A DNA stretch of 64,000 nucleotides from Sphingomonas sp. (GTDB lineage Bacteria; Pseudomonadota; Alphaproteobacteria; Sphingomonadales; Sphingomonadaceae), in assembly GCF_030145815.1 (NCBI RefSeq), contig NZ_JAIXHL010000025.1, positions 1-64,000 of the forward strand. The letters run 5' to 3'. Both the position numbers and the translations under genes were made by a program. The notes under the pieces are model-generated. The model had not been told where the DNA came from, did no database searches, and saw only the letters and a program-made list of their open reading frames with translations. Positions 39,869 through 48,429 of this stretch are shown in pieces (the stretch's first letter is position 1; each line of letters starts with the position of its first letter).

Positions 39869-41803
39869 ATGGACTTCAGAGACAGCCAGGAAACGAGCGT
39901 GAGTGAAACTGTGACCGATACCGTCGAACCGCCCGTTGCGCCCAAGGTGGCTGCGCCCGAAAAGGCTGTGAAGGCCAAGAAGAAGCTCGATTCGAAGACC
40001 GTCGCTCCGCGCATCTACCCGGTCGAGGTGGATCATTCGCGCGACGCGCTGCTGACCGAATTCGGCAAGGACACGCTGCGCGACCGCTATCTGCTGCCGG
40101 GTGAGAATTTCCAGGACCTGTTCGTCCGCGTCGCGTCGGCCTATGCCGACGATGCCGCGCATGCCCAGCGCATCTACGACTATATCTCGCGCCTGTGGTT
40201 CATGCCCGCCACCCCCGTGCTGTCGAATGGCGGCACCGGTCGCGGTCTGCCGATCAGCTGCTTCCTCAACTCCGTGCCCGACAGCCTCAATGGCATCGTC
40301 GACACCTGGAACGAAAATGTCTGGCTCGCCTCGCGCGGCGGCGGCATCGGCACCTATTGGGGCAATGTCCGCGGCATCGGTGAGCCGGTCGGCCTCAACG
40401 GCAAGACCTCGGGCATCATCCCGTTCGTCCGCGTGATGGATTCGCTGACCCTCGCGATCAGCCAGGGCAGCCTGCGTCGCGGCTCGGCCGCCTGCTATCT
40501 CGACATCAGCCACCCGGAGATCGAGGAGTTCCTCGAAATCCGCAAGCCCAGCGGCGACTTCAACCGCAAGGCGCTGAACCTCCATCACGGCGTGCTGATC
40601 CCCGACGCGTTCATGGAAGCGGTGCGCAATGGCGAGGAGTGGGACCTCAAATCGCCCAAGGACGGCAGCGTCCGCGGCACCGTCAACGCCCGCGCCTTGT
40701 TCCAGAAGCTGGTCGAAACCCGCCTCGCGACCGGTGAGCCGTACATCGTGTTCGCCGATCACGTGAACAACAACATGCCCAAGCATCACCGCGATCTGGG
40801 CCTCAAGGTCTCGACCTCGAACCTCTGCTCGGAAATCACCCTGCCGACCGGCAAGGACCATCTGGGCAATGAGCGCACCGCGGTCTGCTGCCTCTCATCG
40901 CTCAACCTCGAAACCTGGGACGAGTGGAAGAACGAGAAGGGCTTTATCGAGGACGTCATGCGCTTCCTCGACAATGTTCTTCAGGACTATATCGACCGCG
41001 CCGAGCCGGGCATGGAAAAGGCCGCCTATTCGGCCGCGCGCGAACGCAGCGTGGGGCTCGGCGTGATGGGCTTCCACAGCTTCCTCCAGGCGCGCGGCCT
41101 GCCCTTCGAAGGCGCGATGGCCAAGACCTGGAACAGCAAGATTTTCAAGCACATCAAGGCGCAGGTCGACGAAGCCTCGATGCAGCTGGCGGTCGAGCGT
41201 GGCCCGTGCCCCGACGCCGCCGACATGGGCGTGATGGAGCGGTTCAGCTGCAAGATGGCGATCGCGCCGACCGCGTCGATCAGCATCATCTGCGGCGGCA
41301 CCAGCGCGTGCATCGAACCGATCCCGGCCAACATCTACACCCACAAGACGCTGTCGGGCAGCTTCTCGGTCAAGAACCCGTATCTTGAGAAGATCCTGAT
41401 CGAAAAGTCGAAGAACAGCGACAATGTCTGGAACTCGATCCTCGAGCGCGGCGGGTCCGTCCAGCATCTCGACTTCCTCAGCCAGGAGGAAAAGGACGTG
41501 TTCAAGACGTCGTTCGAAATCGACCAGCGCTGGCTGCTCGAACTCGCCGGCGACCGCTCGCCCTATATCGACCAGGCCCAGTCGCTGAACCTGTTCATCC
41601 CGGCCGACGTCGAAAAGTGGGACCTGCTGATGCTCCACTTCCGCGCATGGGAGCTCGGCATCAAGTCGCTCTATTACCTCCGCAGCAAATCGGTGCAGCG
41701 CGCCGGCTTCGCGGGCGGGGTGGAAGCCGACAACACGATCGACGCGCCGCAATTCAACCTGGGTGAATCGACCGATTATGACGAGTGTCTGGCTTGCCAG
41801 TAA
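39869..41803 (+). CDS. nrdA: Ribonucleoside-diphosphate reductase, alpha subunit (class I)
   Basis: A 644-residue catalytic subunit that reduces ribonucleoside diphosphates. The N-terminal ATP-cone found in many family members is missing; instead there is a Lys-rich leader (about 1-45). Visible are the substrate-site Cys in LPISCFLNSVPDSLNG, the catalytic Asn-x-Cys-x-Glu in STSNLCSEITL, and a C-terminal redox pair in YDECLACQ. The ATG at 39869 has an AGGGGAC ribosome site; the ATG at 39839 is an alternative. It forms an operon-like array with three small genes and nrdB. Confidence 0.95.
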   Translation: MDFRDSQETSVSETVTDTVEPPVAPKVAAPEKAVKAKKKLDSKTVAPRIYPVEVDHSRDALLTEFGKDTLRDRYLLPGENFQDLFVRVASAYADDAAHAQRIYDYISRLWFMPATPVLSNGGTGRGLPISCFLNSVPDSLNGIVDTWNENVWLASRGGGIGTYWGNVRGIGEPVGLNGKTSGIIPFVRVMDSLTLAISQGSLRRGSAACYLDISHPEIEEFLEIRKPSGDFNRKALNLHHGVLIPDAFMEAVRNGEEWDLKSPKDGSVRGTVNARALFQKLVETRLATGEPYIVFADHVNNNMPKHHRDLGLKVSTSNLCSEITLPTGKDHLGNERTAVCCLSSLNLETWDEWKNEKGFIEDVMRFLDNVLQDYIDRAEPGMEKAAYSAARERSVGLGVMGFHSFLQARGLPFEGAMAKTWNSKIFKHIKAQVDEASMQLAVERGPCPDAADMGVMERFSCKMAIAPTASISIICGGTSACIEPIPANIYTHKTLSGSFSVKNPYLEKILIEKSKNSDNVWNSILERGGSVQHLDFLSQEEKDVFKTSFEIDQRWLLELAGDRSPYIDQAQSLNLFIPADVEKWDLLMLHFRAWELGIKSLYYLRSKSVQRAGFAGGVEADNTIDAPQFNLGESTDYDECLACQ

Positions 41804-41858
41804 GCCGCGCCGGCATGTGAGCGCCCTCCGTGCGGGGAGCGCGACAAAGGAGAGTCCC

Positions 41859-42173
41859 ATGACCCGTTCCTTCCGTCTCCTCCCCCTGCTGGGCCTCACA
41901 CTTCTTGCTGCGTGCGCGCAGCAGGTCGGCACGGCGGTTGAGCCCGGCGCGCCCGGCTTCCTGCTCGGGCTGTGGCACGGCTTCATCTTCCCGGTCGCCT
42001 GGGTGCTCTCGCTCTTCGTCCCCGACGTCGCGGTCTATGCCGTGCCCAACAATGGCGGCTGGTATGATTTCGGCTATTTCCTCGGCATCTGCGTGTTCGG
42101 CGTCGGTGCGCATCGGGGCAAGAAGGTCGTGATCAAGGAGCGCGTGGTGGTGAAGGACCGCGACGCCCTGTGA
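41859..42173 (+). CDS. Small lipoprotein/membrane protein between nrdA and nrdB
   Basis: A 104-residue protein with a lipobox LLAAC (Cys19) and a hydrophobic stretch at about 36-60, plus a basic C-terminus (RGKKVVIKERVVVKDR). The function is unknown. A good AAAGGAGAG site precedes ATG 41859; the longer frame start upstream overlaps nrdA. The last codons overlap the next gene (GTGA), so it is likely co-translated. Confidence 0.8.
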   Translation: MTRSFRLLPLLGLTLLAACAQQVGTAVEPGAPGFLLGLWHGFIFPVAWVLSLFVPDVAVYAVPNNGGWYDFGYFLGICVFGVGAHRGKKVVIKERVVVKDRDAL

Positions 42174-42361
42174 ACCGCGCGCTCGCCATTCAGGCCGGCA
42201 TCGGCATCGCGTCGGGCGTGGCGGGCCTCACCCTGCTGCGCCGCCGCGCCGCCTCGCCCGAAGGCACCTACGCCCTGCGCATCGCCGGCACGATGCTGGT
42301 CGCGCTCTGCCTGTTCCTCACCGGCTTCGCGCTGGTGGCCAGCATGGTGGTGGGGGCATGA
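42170..42361 (+). CDS. Small membrane protein
   Basis: A 63-residue protein with two hydrophobic segments (about 8-25 and 40-62). It starts with GTG inside the stop codon region of the previous gene and overlaps the next one (ATGA). No family recognised; likely an inner-membrane peptide. Confidence 0.75.
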   Translation: MNRALAIQAGIGIASGVAGLTLLRRRAASPEGTYALRIAGTMLVALCLFLTGFALVASMVVGA

Positions 42362-42564
42362 CTAGGGGACTTGCGACCGGCTGGGCGTTGTTCTGGCTGA
42401 GCTTCCTGCTCGTGCTGTTTCCGCATCTCGCTGCGCGCATTGATGACCGCAATCTCGTGCGCTGGATCGCGGTTCCCGTTCTCATCGTGTCGGCCGTCGG
42501 GCTGGCCGATCATTATTTCGGCCTCGGCCTGTCGACCCTTCCCCCGCCGTCCACGGCGGGTTGA
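42358..42564 (+). CDS. Small membrane protein
   Basis: A 68-residue protein with two hydrophobic segments (about 8-28 and 38-55) and a short Pro-rich tail. ATG overlaps the stop of the previous gene; 21 bases separate it from nrdB. No family recognised. Together with the two genes before it, it forms a coupled trio. Confidence 0.75.
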   Translation: MTRGLATGWALFWLSFLLVLFPHLAARIDDRNLVRWIAVPVLIVSAVGLADHYFGLGLSTLPPPSTAG

Positions 42565-42585
42565 ATCCAGTTTAGGAGTAACCCC

Positions 42586-43638
42586 ATGCCTCTTCTCGAA
42601 GCCCGCAAGACCTACAAGCCGTTCGAATATCCCTGGGCCTATGAGTTCTGGAAGCGTCAGCAGCAGATCCACTGGCTGCCCGAAGAGGTGCCGCTGGGAG
42701 AGGATTGCCGCGACTGGGCGCAAAAGCTCACCGATCACGAACGCAATCTGCTCACGCAGATATTCCGCTTCTTCACCCAGGCGGATGTCGAGGTGCAGGA
42801 TTGCTACCACGAAAAATACGGCCGCGTGTTCAAGCCGACCGAGATCAAGATGATGCTCGCCGCGTTCAGCAACATGGAAACGGTGCACATCGCGGCCTAC
42901 AGCCACCTGCTCGACACGATCGGCATGCCCGAAAGCGAGTACGGCATGTTCCTCGAATATGCCGAGATGAAGGACAAGCACGACTACCTTCAGCAGTTCG
43001 GCGTCGATAATGACGAGGATATCGCCAAGACCCTCGCCATGTTCGGCGGGTTCACCGAGGGGCTTCAGCTGTTCGCGTCGTTCGCGATGCTGATGAACTT
43101 CCCGCGCTTCAACAAGATGAAGGGCATGGGCCAGATCGTCAGCTGGTCGGTGCGCGACGAATCGCTGCATTGCGAAGGCATCACCCGCCTGTTCCACGCC
43201 TTCACCAAGGAACGCGACTGCCTGACCAAGGCGGTGAAGGACGACATCATGGACGTGTGCCAGACCACCGTGCGGCTGGAGGACGCGTTCATCGACCTGG
43301 CGTTCGAACAGGGCCCGGTCCCCGGCATGACGCCCAAGGAGATCAAGAAGTATATCCGCTACATCGCCGACTGGCGCCTGAACCAGCTGGGCCTGAAGCC
43401 GATCTACATGATCGACGAACACCCCCTGCCGTGGCTCACGCCGCTGCTGAACGGCGTCGAACACGCCAACTTCTTCGAAACCCGCGCGACCGAATATTCG
43501 AAGGGCGCGACGCGCGGCAACTGGAACGAAGTGTGGGATTCGTTCGACAAGCGCCAGAAGGCGAAGGCCGTGCCGGCAGCGAACGAGGATGCCGCTGAGG
43601 GCGGGTTGTTCGATGGGGCTGGGGTCGCGGCGGAGTGA
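42586..43638 (+). CDS. nrdB: Ribonucleoside-diphosphate reductase, beta subunit
   Basis: A 350-residue class I small subunit that holds the di-iron cofactor and the radical Tyr. The likely ligands and radical residue lie in ADVEVQDCYHEKYG (Glu, His region) and NMETVHIAAYSHLLD (Glu, His and Tyr), and later Glu and His in DESLHCEGITRLFH. It delivers the radical to NrdA. An AGGAG site precedes ATG 42586. Its stop codon is overlapped by the start of an AT-rich DUF3800 gene. Confidence 0.95.
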   Translation: MPLLEARKTYKPFEYPWAYEFWKRQQQIHWLPEEVPLGEDCRDWAQKLTDHERNLLTQIFRFFTQADVEVQDCYHEKYGRVFKPTEIKMMLAAFSNMETVHIAAYSHLLDTIGMPESEYGMFLEYAEMKDKHDYLQQFGVDNDEDIAKTLAMFGGFTEGLQLFASFAMLMNFPRFNKMKGMGQIVSWSVRDESLHCEGITRLFHAFTKERDCLTKAVKDDIMDVCQTTVRLEDAFIDLAFEQGPVPGMTPKEIKKYIRYIADWRLNQLGLKPIYMIDEHPLPWLTPLLNGVEHANFFETRATEYSKGATRGNWNEVWDSFDKRQKAKAVPAANEDAAEGGLFDGAGVAAE

Positions 43639-44378
43639 GGTTTATTTACTTCGACGAGGTAAAATATCAGCCTCCAAGACAGCCTAAGCACTGGATCGGC
43701 GCGCTGTCTGTATTGGACAGCGCGATTCCCGAAATCGAGGCTCAGATCAATGAAATTGCGCTAGGCTTCTTCGGGTCAAGAGAGCTAACGCACGCTACTG
43801 AGTTTCATGCGGTTGATATGGTGCAAGGCGCAGCCCACTTTAAGGGGCGGGCGATAGCAGATCGTCTTGAAGCGCTTGAGAAGCTGCTTTCGATCGCAAA
43901 TGATGATCGGGTTAGGCGAATCAGCGTGTGCGTGGTGCCCGAATTGATGGTCGCTAGCGCAGAGAGTGCGCCGGACAAGGCGTTTACCTTTTTTGTCGAG
44001 AGATCTCAGATTGACCTTTCTAAGACTAAAGAAGATGGAATTCTAATTGGTGACCTAGATGGGCAATATGCCGATCAAAGTGTGAGCAATTTATCTGAAT
44101 ATCGCGAAAAGGGTACGCCATACTTCTTTGGAAGATCAATCGACCGGATTATCGATAGCGTGTATTTTATCCCGTCTCATCACAGTCGAATGGTTCAACT
44201 CGCTGACGCTTACACGTACGCACTACAATTGCTGGATAGCCCGCCAGAGGGAGATAAATATCCCAAAAAGCGTATTCGAGAATTCTTGAAAAGTAAGACT
44301 AATCTTGGCTGGGCAAACTCTTACAAAATCTGGCCGTCCAATGAAAGTTGGGCCTTGGGCAACTCAGTGGCAGCTTAG
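43635..44378 (+). CDS. DUF3800 family protein, AT-rich, probably acquired
   Basis: A 247-residue protein with the DUF3800 start RFIYFDEVKYQ and the C-terminal acidic ILIGDLDGQYADQS and VQLADAYTYALQL, consistent with an RNase H-like fold. DUF3800 genes occur on mobile and defence-associated DNA; no activity is established here. Base use differs sharply: 44041-44100 is 38% GC against 57% in an nrdB sample. The start is GTG, placed in the nrdB stop region (GTGA), so expression may depend on nrdB translation. It converges on the toxin gene, sharing three bases at the ends. Confidence 0.82.
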   Translation: MRFIYFDEVKYQPPRQPKHWIGALSVLDSAIPEIEAQINEIALGFFGSRELTHATEFHAVDMVQGAAHFKGRAIADRLEALEKLLSIANDDRVRRISVCVVPELMVASAESAPDKAFTFFVERSQIDLSKTKEDGILIGDLDGQYADQSVSNLSEYREKGTPYFFGRSIDRIIDSVYFIPSHHSRMVQLADAYTYALQLLDSPPEGDKYPKKRIREFLKSKTNLGWANSYKIWPSNESWALGNSVAA

Positions 44379-44656
44379 CGACCCTTTTCCTCATCCCGCG
44401 CCCCATGCCTGATCCGCAGGATAACCACCCGGTCGCCCTCGACCCGATACCGCAGCACATACGGCCAGACCGTCGTCATCTCGCGCCGCCCGTCGCCGAC
44501 GTCGCGACCGCGCTCGGAAAACTCGGCCAGACTGTCCGCCACCGCGATCAGCCGCTCGCCCAATCGGACAGCAGCCGCAGGATTGAATGCAGAGATATAG
44601 GCGATGATCGCCTCAAGATGCGCAACCGCTTCGTCCGTCCAGACGATGCGCCGCAA
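44375..44656 (-). CDS. ParE/RelE-type toxin
   Basis: A 93-residue toxin of the RelE/ParE fold: RRIVWTDEAVAHLEAIIAYI at the N-terminus and VLRYRVEGDRVVILRIRHGA at the C-terminus, the last being the typical active-side strand pair. RelE-like toxins cut mRNA on the ribosome, ParE-like ones poison gyrase; the sequence does not settle which. The start appears to be TTG at 44656, directly after the antitoxin stop; the frame upstream is antitoxin read-through. Tail-to-tail with the DUF3800 gene. Confidence 0.82.
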   Translation of the reverse strand: MRRIVWTDEAVAHLEAIIAYISAFNPAAAVRLGERLIAVADSLAEFSERGRDVGDGRREMTTVWPYVLRYRVEGDRVVILRIRHGARDEEKGR

Positions 44657-44657
44657 T

Positions 44658-44834
44658 TCAGTCGCCGATGTTCGGTCGCGGAAGCGGGCGCTCACTCCCC
44701 CACGAGGCGACCCAGCGCTTGACGGCCTCATGGCTCACGACCCGCCCCGCCGCCGCATCGGCATCCGCGCGCGCGTCGGCGGCCGCCTCAGCCGTCGGGT
44801 CGCTGGAATCGAACAGGGCGCGTTCGGAGCTCAT
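44658..44834 (-). CDS. Antitoxin of the ParE/RelE pair
   Basis: A 58-residue acidic protein (MSSERALFDSSDPTAEAAAD) with a C-terminal toxin-binding-like segment (RVVSHEAVKRWVASWGSERP) that is common in small antitoxins paired with RelE/ParE toxins. It would bind and neutralise the toxin encoded just behind it and probably repress the pair. The long ORF in the same frame upstream overlaps the next gene antisense and was rejected. Confidence 0.78.
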   Translation of the reverse strand: MSSERALFDSSDPTAEAAADARADADAAAGRVVSHEAVKRWVASWGSERPLPRPNIGD

Positions 44835-44945
44835 GCGGCGTAAGCTACCGCATCCACGTTCGGTAGCCAAGACTCGCTGAAACCCCTTTCCTACACGAAC
44901 CAAATAGGTCAACTGAATCGACTCCAACCAACCGGAGTAGATCCT

Positions 44946-45263
44946 ATGCCCGACCAACCCAACCCCGCCGCGCGGCCAGCGCGCAGTCACTGGACTCCCG
45001 CCAAGCAACGCGCCTTCCTCACCGCGCTCGTCGAAACCGGCAGCGTCGCCTGCGCGGCGCGTGCCGCCGGCATGTCGCGCTCCAGTGCCCATGCGTTGCG
45101 CGCCCGCCTGACCGGCACGCCGTTCGACCACCATTGGAGCCACGCGCTCAAGCTCCACGCCGCGCGGCTCGCCGATCCGTTCGCGCCCGATCCGCTGGCG
45201 CCGCGTAAGGCACCCGGCGACTCGCCCCGTCGCGCGCCCATCGCTTCGGCGTCGCGTCCATGA
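44946..45263 (+). CDS. Helix-turn-helix-like protein, function unknown
   Basis: A 105-residue protein with HWTPAKQRAFLTALVETGSV and ACAARAAGMSRSSAHALRAR, a pattern of helix-turn-helix proteins of the terminase-small-subunit kind and of a conserved sphingomonad family. It probably binds DNA. The C-terminal third is Pro/Ala-rich and low complexity. The long frame after it (45260-45646) is not supported. Confidence 0.6.
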   Translation: MPDQPNPAARPARSHWTPAKQRAFLTALVETGSVACAARAAGMSRSSAHALRARLTGTPFDHHWSHALKLHAARLADPFAPDPLAPRKAPGDSPRRAPIASASRP

Positions 45264-45646
45264 CGCAACCCGGTCGCCTCGCCGCCAGTACCCGTCGCGC
45301 ACCATTCGCCCCGGTGTCGCGTGCCTATCGCGCCCCTGTCGCGTCACAGGTGTCCGCCGGTCGCTTCGCGGTCGCTTCCCCGGCGATTCGCCCCGCAACA
45401 CGCCCCGGATTGTCCGTTTCGTCGGACAGGTCGTCCGCCACCCGTCCGCAACGGCGCGGCCAGATGCGACGAGCCGCATGGTTAATCTGCCGATCCGCAA
45501 AACCCCCGACTTGTCGGCCGACCCACTTCACGCATAGTCTTGTGCATGTCCGGAGGGGTGAATCCGGCGTTCCACACTCTTTGGAGCCTTCAGGTCATGG
45601 CCTGCGCCGTATCTTCACCCCCCGCCGTTGCGGGGCTGCGTTTCTG
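45264..45646. other. Gap between two small genes
   Basis: One open frame continues through to the next gene, but its product is Arg/Ser/Pro-rich and composition-driven, with no start signal or family pattern. No RNA gene or repeat recognised. The promoter of the following gene probably lies near 45600. Confidence 0.55.
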
Positions 45647-45970
45647 ATGTCGGGCATTCGTCCGTCGCTATCGCTCCCCAGTTCCAATGATGCCTGTGCC
45701 GCGATCGGCGACGTGTTCCTCGTCGGCGGGATCGTCGGCCCGGCGCATGAACTGACGCTGGAAGAAGTCCGCGCCGAACGTCCGCGGACGACGTTTGCCG
45801 CGTGGCGCATGCCCTATTCGATGTATCTGCGCGGTCCCGCCGGCACGGCGCTGCCCCAGGGGCTCTACTGGCTGTCGCACCACAGCTTCGGCCGCATGTG
45901 CCTGTTCCTGGTCCCGCGCAGCCGCGAACCGGTGACCGGCGCGGTGCGGTATGAGGCGGTGTTCGACTGA
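45647..45970 (+). CDS. DUF6916-like protein
   Basis: A 107-residue protein: MSGIRPSLSLPSSNDACAAI, GDVFLVGGIVGPAHELTLEE and the ending VTGAVRYEAVFD with SFGRMCLFLVPRSREP before it. This pattern resembles the DUF6916 family, small proteins found near phage-tail-like or secreted protein genes. Function unknown. ATG 45647 is the first start compatible with the family length; the longer ORF is spurious. It converges on the oxidoreductase gene, six bases apart. Confidence 0.65.
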   Translation: MSGIRPSLSLPSSNDACAAIGDVFLVGGIVGPAHELTLEEVRAERPRTTFAAWRMPYSMYLRGPAGTALPQGLYWLSHHSFGRMCLFLVPRSREPVTGAVRYEAVFD

Positions 45971-45976
45971 GGGAGC

Positions 45977-47584
45977 TTACTTCCGCAGCAACCTTCCGAA
46001 CACGCTGCGGTCCTTCAGGATTTCCCGCGCCGCATTATGCCCCGGGGCACCGGTCACCCCGCCGCCGGGATGGGTGCCCGCGCCGCACAGATACAGGCCG
46101 CTGATCGGGCTGCGGTAATCGCCATGCCCCAGCACCGGCCGCGCCGCCCAGAGCTGGTCGAGCGACATGCGGCCGTGAAAAATGTCGCCATCGACCAGCC
46201 CGAACTTGCGGTCGAGGTCGGTGGGGGAGTGGATCTGGGTAGCGATGATCGAGTCGCGGAAATTGGGGGCGTGCTGCGTGACCGTGTCGATAATGTCGTC
46301 CGCCGCCGCCTCCCGCTCATCGTCCCAGCTACGGCCATTGGGCAAAATGGGAGCGAAATGCTGGCAGAACAGGCTGGCGACATGGCAGCCCGGCGGGGCG
46401 AGGGTGGAGTCGACGGTGGAGGGAATCGTCATCTCCACCACTGGCGCGTTGGACCAGCCATAGCGGACCGCGTCGTCATGGGCCTTGTCCATATAGTCCA
46501 TGGTCGGCGCGATGATGATGCCGCTGCGGTGATGTTCTTCGTCCTTGCCGGGAAGGACAGTGAAATCGGGAAGTTCGGACAGGGCGACGTTCATCCGGAA
46601 ACTGCCCGATCCGGTCTTGAAGCCATTGATCCGCCGCCGGAAATCCTGCGGCAAATCGGAAGGATCGACCAGGTGCCGGAACAGCAGGGCAGGGCCGACA
46701 TTGGCGACCACCGTCTTCGCCGCAATCTTCTCGCCGCTGCTCAGCTTGACGCCGACCGCGCGACCCTTGTCGGCCAGTACCCGGTCGACCGGAGCCTCCA
46801 GCCGGATCACCGCCCCGGCCTGGGTCGCCGCCTCGGCCATCATCCGGGTGATGCTCCCCATTCCTCCGACCGGATGGCCCCACGCCCCCTTCTTGCCGTT
46901 CACCTCGCCGAAAACGTGGTGCAGCAGGACATAGGCCGACCCCGGAGCCGACGGACCGGCATAGTTGCCGACCACTGCATCGAACGCGAACGCCGCCTTG
47001 ACGTGATCATTCTCGAACCACTGATCGAGAAATTCGCGAGCAGACTGGACGAACAGGGCGAGGGCATCCCGCTGCCCCTCGATCGACAGCGAAGCAACCG
47101 CCCGGCCCTGCGCCGCAGCAGCCAGCAGTGCAGCGATCCCACCCCCGGCATTGGGCGGTGTCTTCAGCGCCATGCTCCGCAACAGATCCGCCACCCGCTC
47201 CAGCGCTGCCTCATAGCCGTTCAGCGCTGCCGCATCCTTGGCAGAAAAGCGCGCAAACTCGGCCCGGGTCCGCTCCGCCCCGCCGCCTAGCTTCAGATAG
47301 TCGCCATCCAGCGGAAAGAAGTTCGACACCGGCCGCTCGATCACCCGATAGCCGCGCTCGACCAGCTTCATGTCAGCGATGACCTTGGGCTGGAGCAGGC
47401 TGACGGTGTAGCTGGCGGCGGAATTGCGGAAGCCGGGATGAAACTCCTCGGTCACCGCCGCCCCGCCGACCACGTCCCGCCGCTCGACCACACAGACCTT
47501 CAGGCCGGCGCGGGCAAGGTAGAAAGCGCAGGTCAGCCCATTGTGCCCCGCCCCGATGACGACCGCGTCGAAGCGCTGCGTCAC
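45977..47584 (-). CDS. NAD(P)/FAD-dependent oxidoreductase, phytoene-desaturase-like (PYROXD2 type)
   Basis: A 535-residue flavoprotein. A Rossmann motif AVVIGAGHNGLTCAFYLARA lies at about residues 8-28, VVGGAAVTEE follows, and the C-terminal FAD motif YLCGAGTHPGGGVTGAPGHN completes the fold. Relatives desaturate carotenoids or oxidise unknown substrates; no carotenoid genes lie nearby. The start overlaps the stop of fghA (ATGA), so it is in one unit with the formaldehyde genes. Confidence 0.88.
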   Translation of the reverse strand: MTQRFDAVVIGAGHNGLTCAFYLARAGLKVCVVERRDVVGGAAVTEEFHPGFRNSAASYTVSLLQPKVIADMKLVERGYRVIERPVSNFFPLDGDYLKLGGGAERTRAEFARFSAKDAAALNGYEAALERVADLLRSMALKTPPNAGGGIAALLAAAAQGRAVASLSIEGQRDALALFVQSAREFLDQWFENDHVKAAFAFDAVVGNYAGPSAPGSAYVLLHHVFGEVNGKKGAWGHPVGGMGSITRMMAEAATQAGAVIRLEAPVDRVLADKGRAVGVKLSSGEKIAAKTVVANVGPALLFRHLVDPSDLPQDFRRRINGFKTGSGSFRMNVALSELPDFTVLPGKDEEHHRSGIIIAPTMDYMDKAHDDAVRYGWSNAPVVEMTIPSTVDSTLAPPGCHVASLFCQHFAPILPNGRSWDDEREAAADDIIDTVTQHAPNFRDSIIATQIHSPTDLDRKFGLVDGDIFHGRMSLDQLWAARPVLGHGDYRSPISGLYLCGAGTHPGGGVTGAPGHNAAREILKDRSVFGRLLRK

Positions 47585-48423
47585 CGCTTCAGCCGCTCGG
47601 CATGCCAGGCGACATGGTCGGCCATGAAGCTGGAGATGAAGTAATAGCTATGGTCGTACCCCGGCTGCATCCGCAGCGTGAGGTCGATCCCGGCGTCACG
47701 ACATGCCGCCGCCAGCAGTTCGGGCTTGAGCTGCTCGGTCAGGAACGCATCGCCCTCGCCCTGATCGACCAGCAATTCGGGCAGTCGCGCTCCATCCGCG
47801 ATCAGCGCCACTGCATCATGCAACCGCCACGCCGCCCGATCCTGACCCAGATAGCCGCCCAGCGCCTTCTCACCCCACGGGCATTGCGACGGCGCGACGA
47901 TCGGCGCGAACGCGCTGACCGAGCGGAAGCGATCCGGATTGCGCAGCCCGATGGTGAGGGCGCCATGCCCGCCCATCGAATGGCCGGTGATCCCCTGCCG
48001 CGTCAGGTCCGCCATCGGAAACTCGCGCAGGATCAGTCCGGGCAGCTCATCCTCGATGTACGACCGCATCCGGTAATGCCCGGCCCAAGGTTCCTGCGTC
48101 GCATCGACATAGAAACCCGCGCCCTTGCCGAAATCATAGGCGTCGTCATCCGGCACATCATCGCCGCGCGGCGAGGTGTCCGGGGCAATGAAGATCACGC
48201 CATGTTCGGCACAGGCCGCGCGATACTCACCTTTCTCGGTGACATTGGCATGGGTGCAGGTGAGGCCGGAGAGATACCACAGCACCGGCAGCTTCGCCCC
48301 CTCCGCATGGTCGGGGATGAAGACCGAAAAGGTCATCGGCGTGCCGGTCGCGGTGGACTGGTGGCGATAGACGCCCTGCACCCCGCCATGCGCGCGATTG
48401 GTCGAGACCGTCTCCATCCCCAT
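47581..48423 (-). CDS. fghA: S-formylglutathione hydrolase
   Basis: A 280-residue alpha/beta hydrolase that releases formate from S-formylglutathione in formaldehyde detoxification. Nucleophile motif GITGHSMGGHGALTIGLRNP, and family stretches TPMTFSVFIPDHAEGAKLPV and LWYLSGLTCTHANVTEKGEY. The catalytic Asp is probably in DQGEGDAFL and the His in GYDHSYYFI. An ATG at 48417 is an alternative start. The partner enzyme, class III alcohol dehydrogenase, is encoded just upstream in the same direction. Confidence 0.94.
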   Translation of the reverse strand: MGMETVSTNRAHGGVQGVYRHQSTATGTPMTFSVFIPDHAEGAKLPVLWYLSGLTCTHANVTEKGEYRAACAEHGVIFIAPDTSPRGDDVPDDDAYDFGKGAGFYVDATQEPWAGHYRMRSYIEDELPGLILREFPMADLTRQGITGHSMGGHGALTIGLRNPDRFRSVSAFAPIVAPSQCPWGEKALGGYLGQDRAAWRLHDAVALIADGARLPELLVDQGEGDAFLTEQLKPELLAAACRDAGIDLTLRMQPGYDHSYYFISSFMADHVAWHAERLKR

Positions 48424-48429
48424 GCGCCG

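Noticed and set aside
45260-45646. N-terminal extension of the DUF6916-like gene
   Set aside because: Arg/Ser-rich, with no ribosome site; the family-like part begins at 45647.
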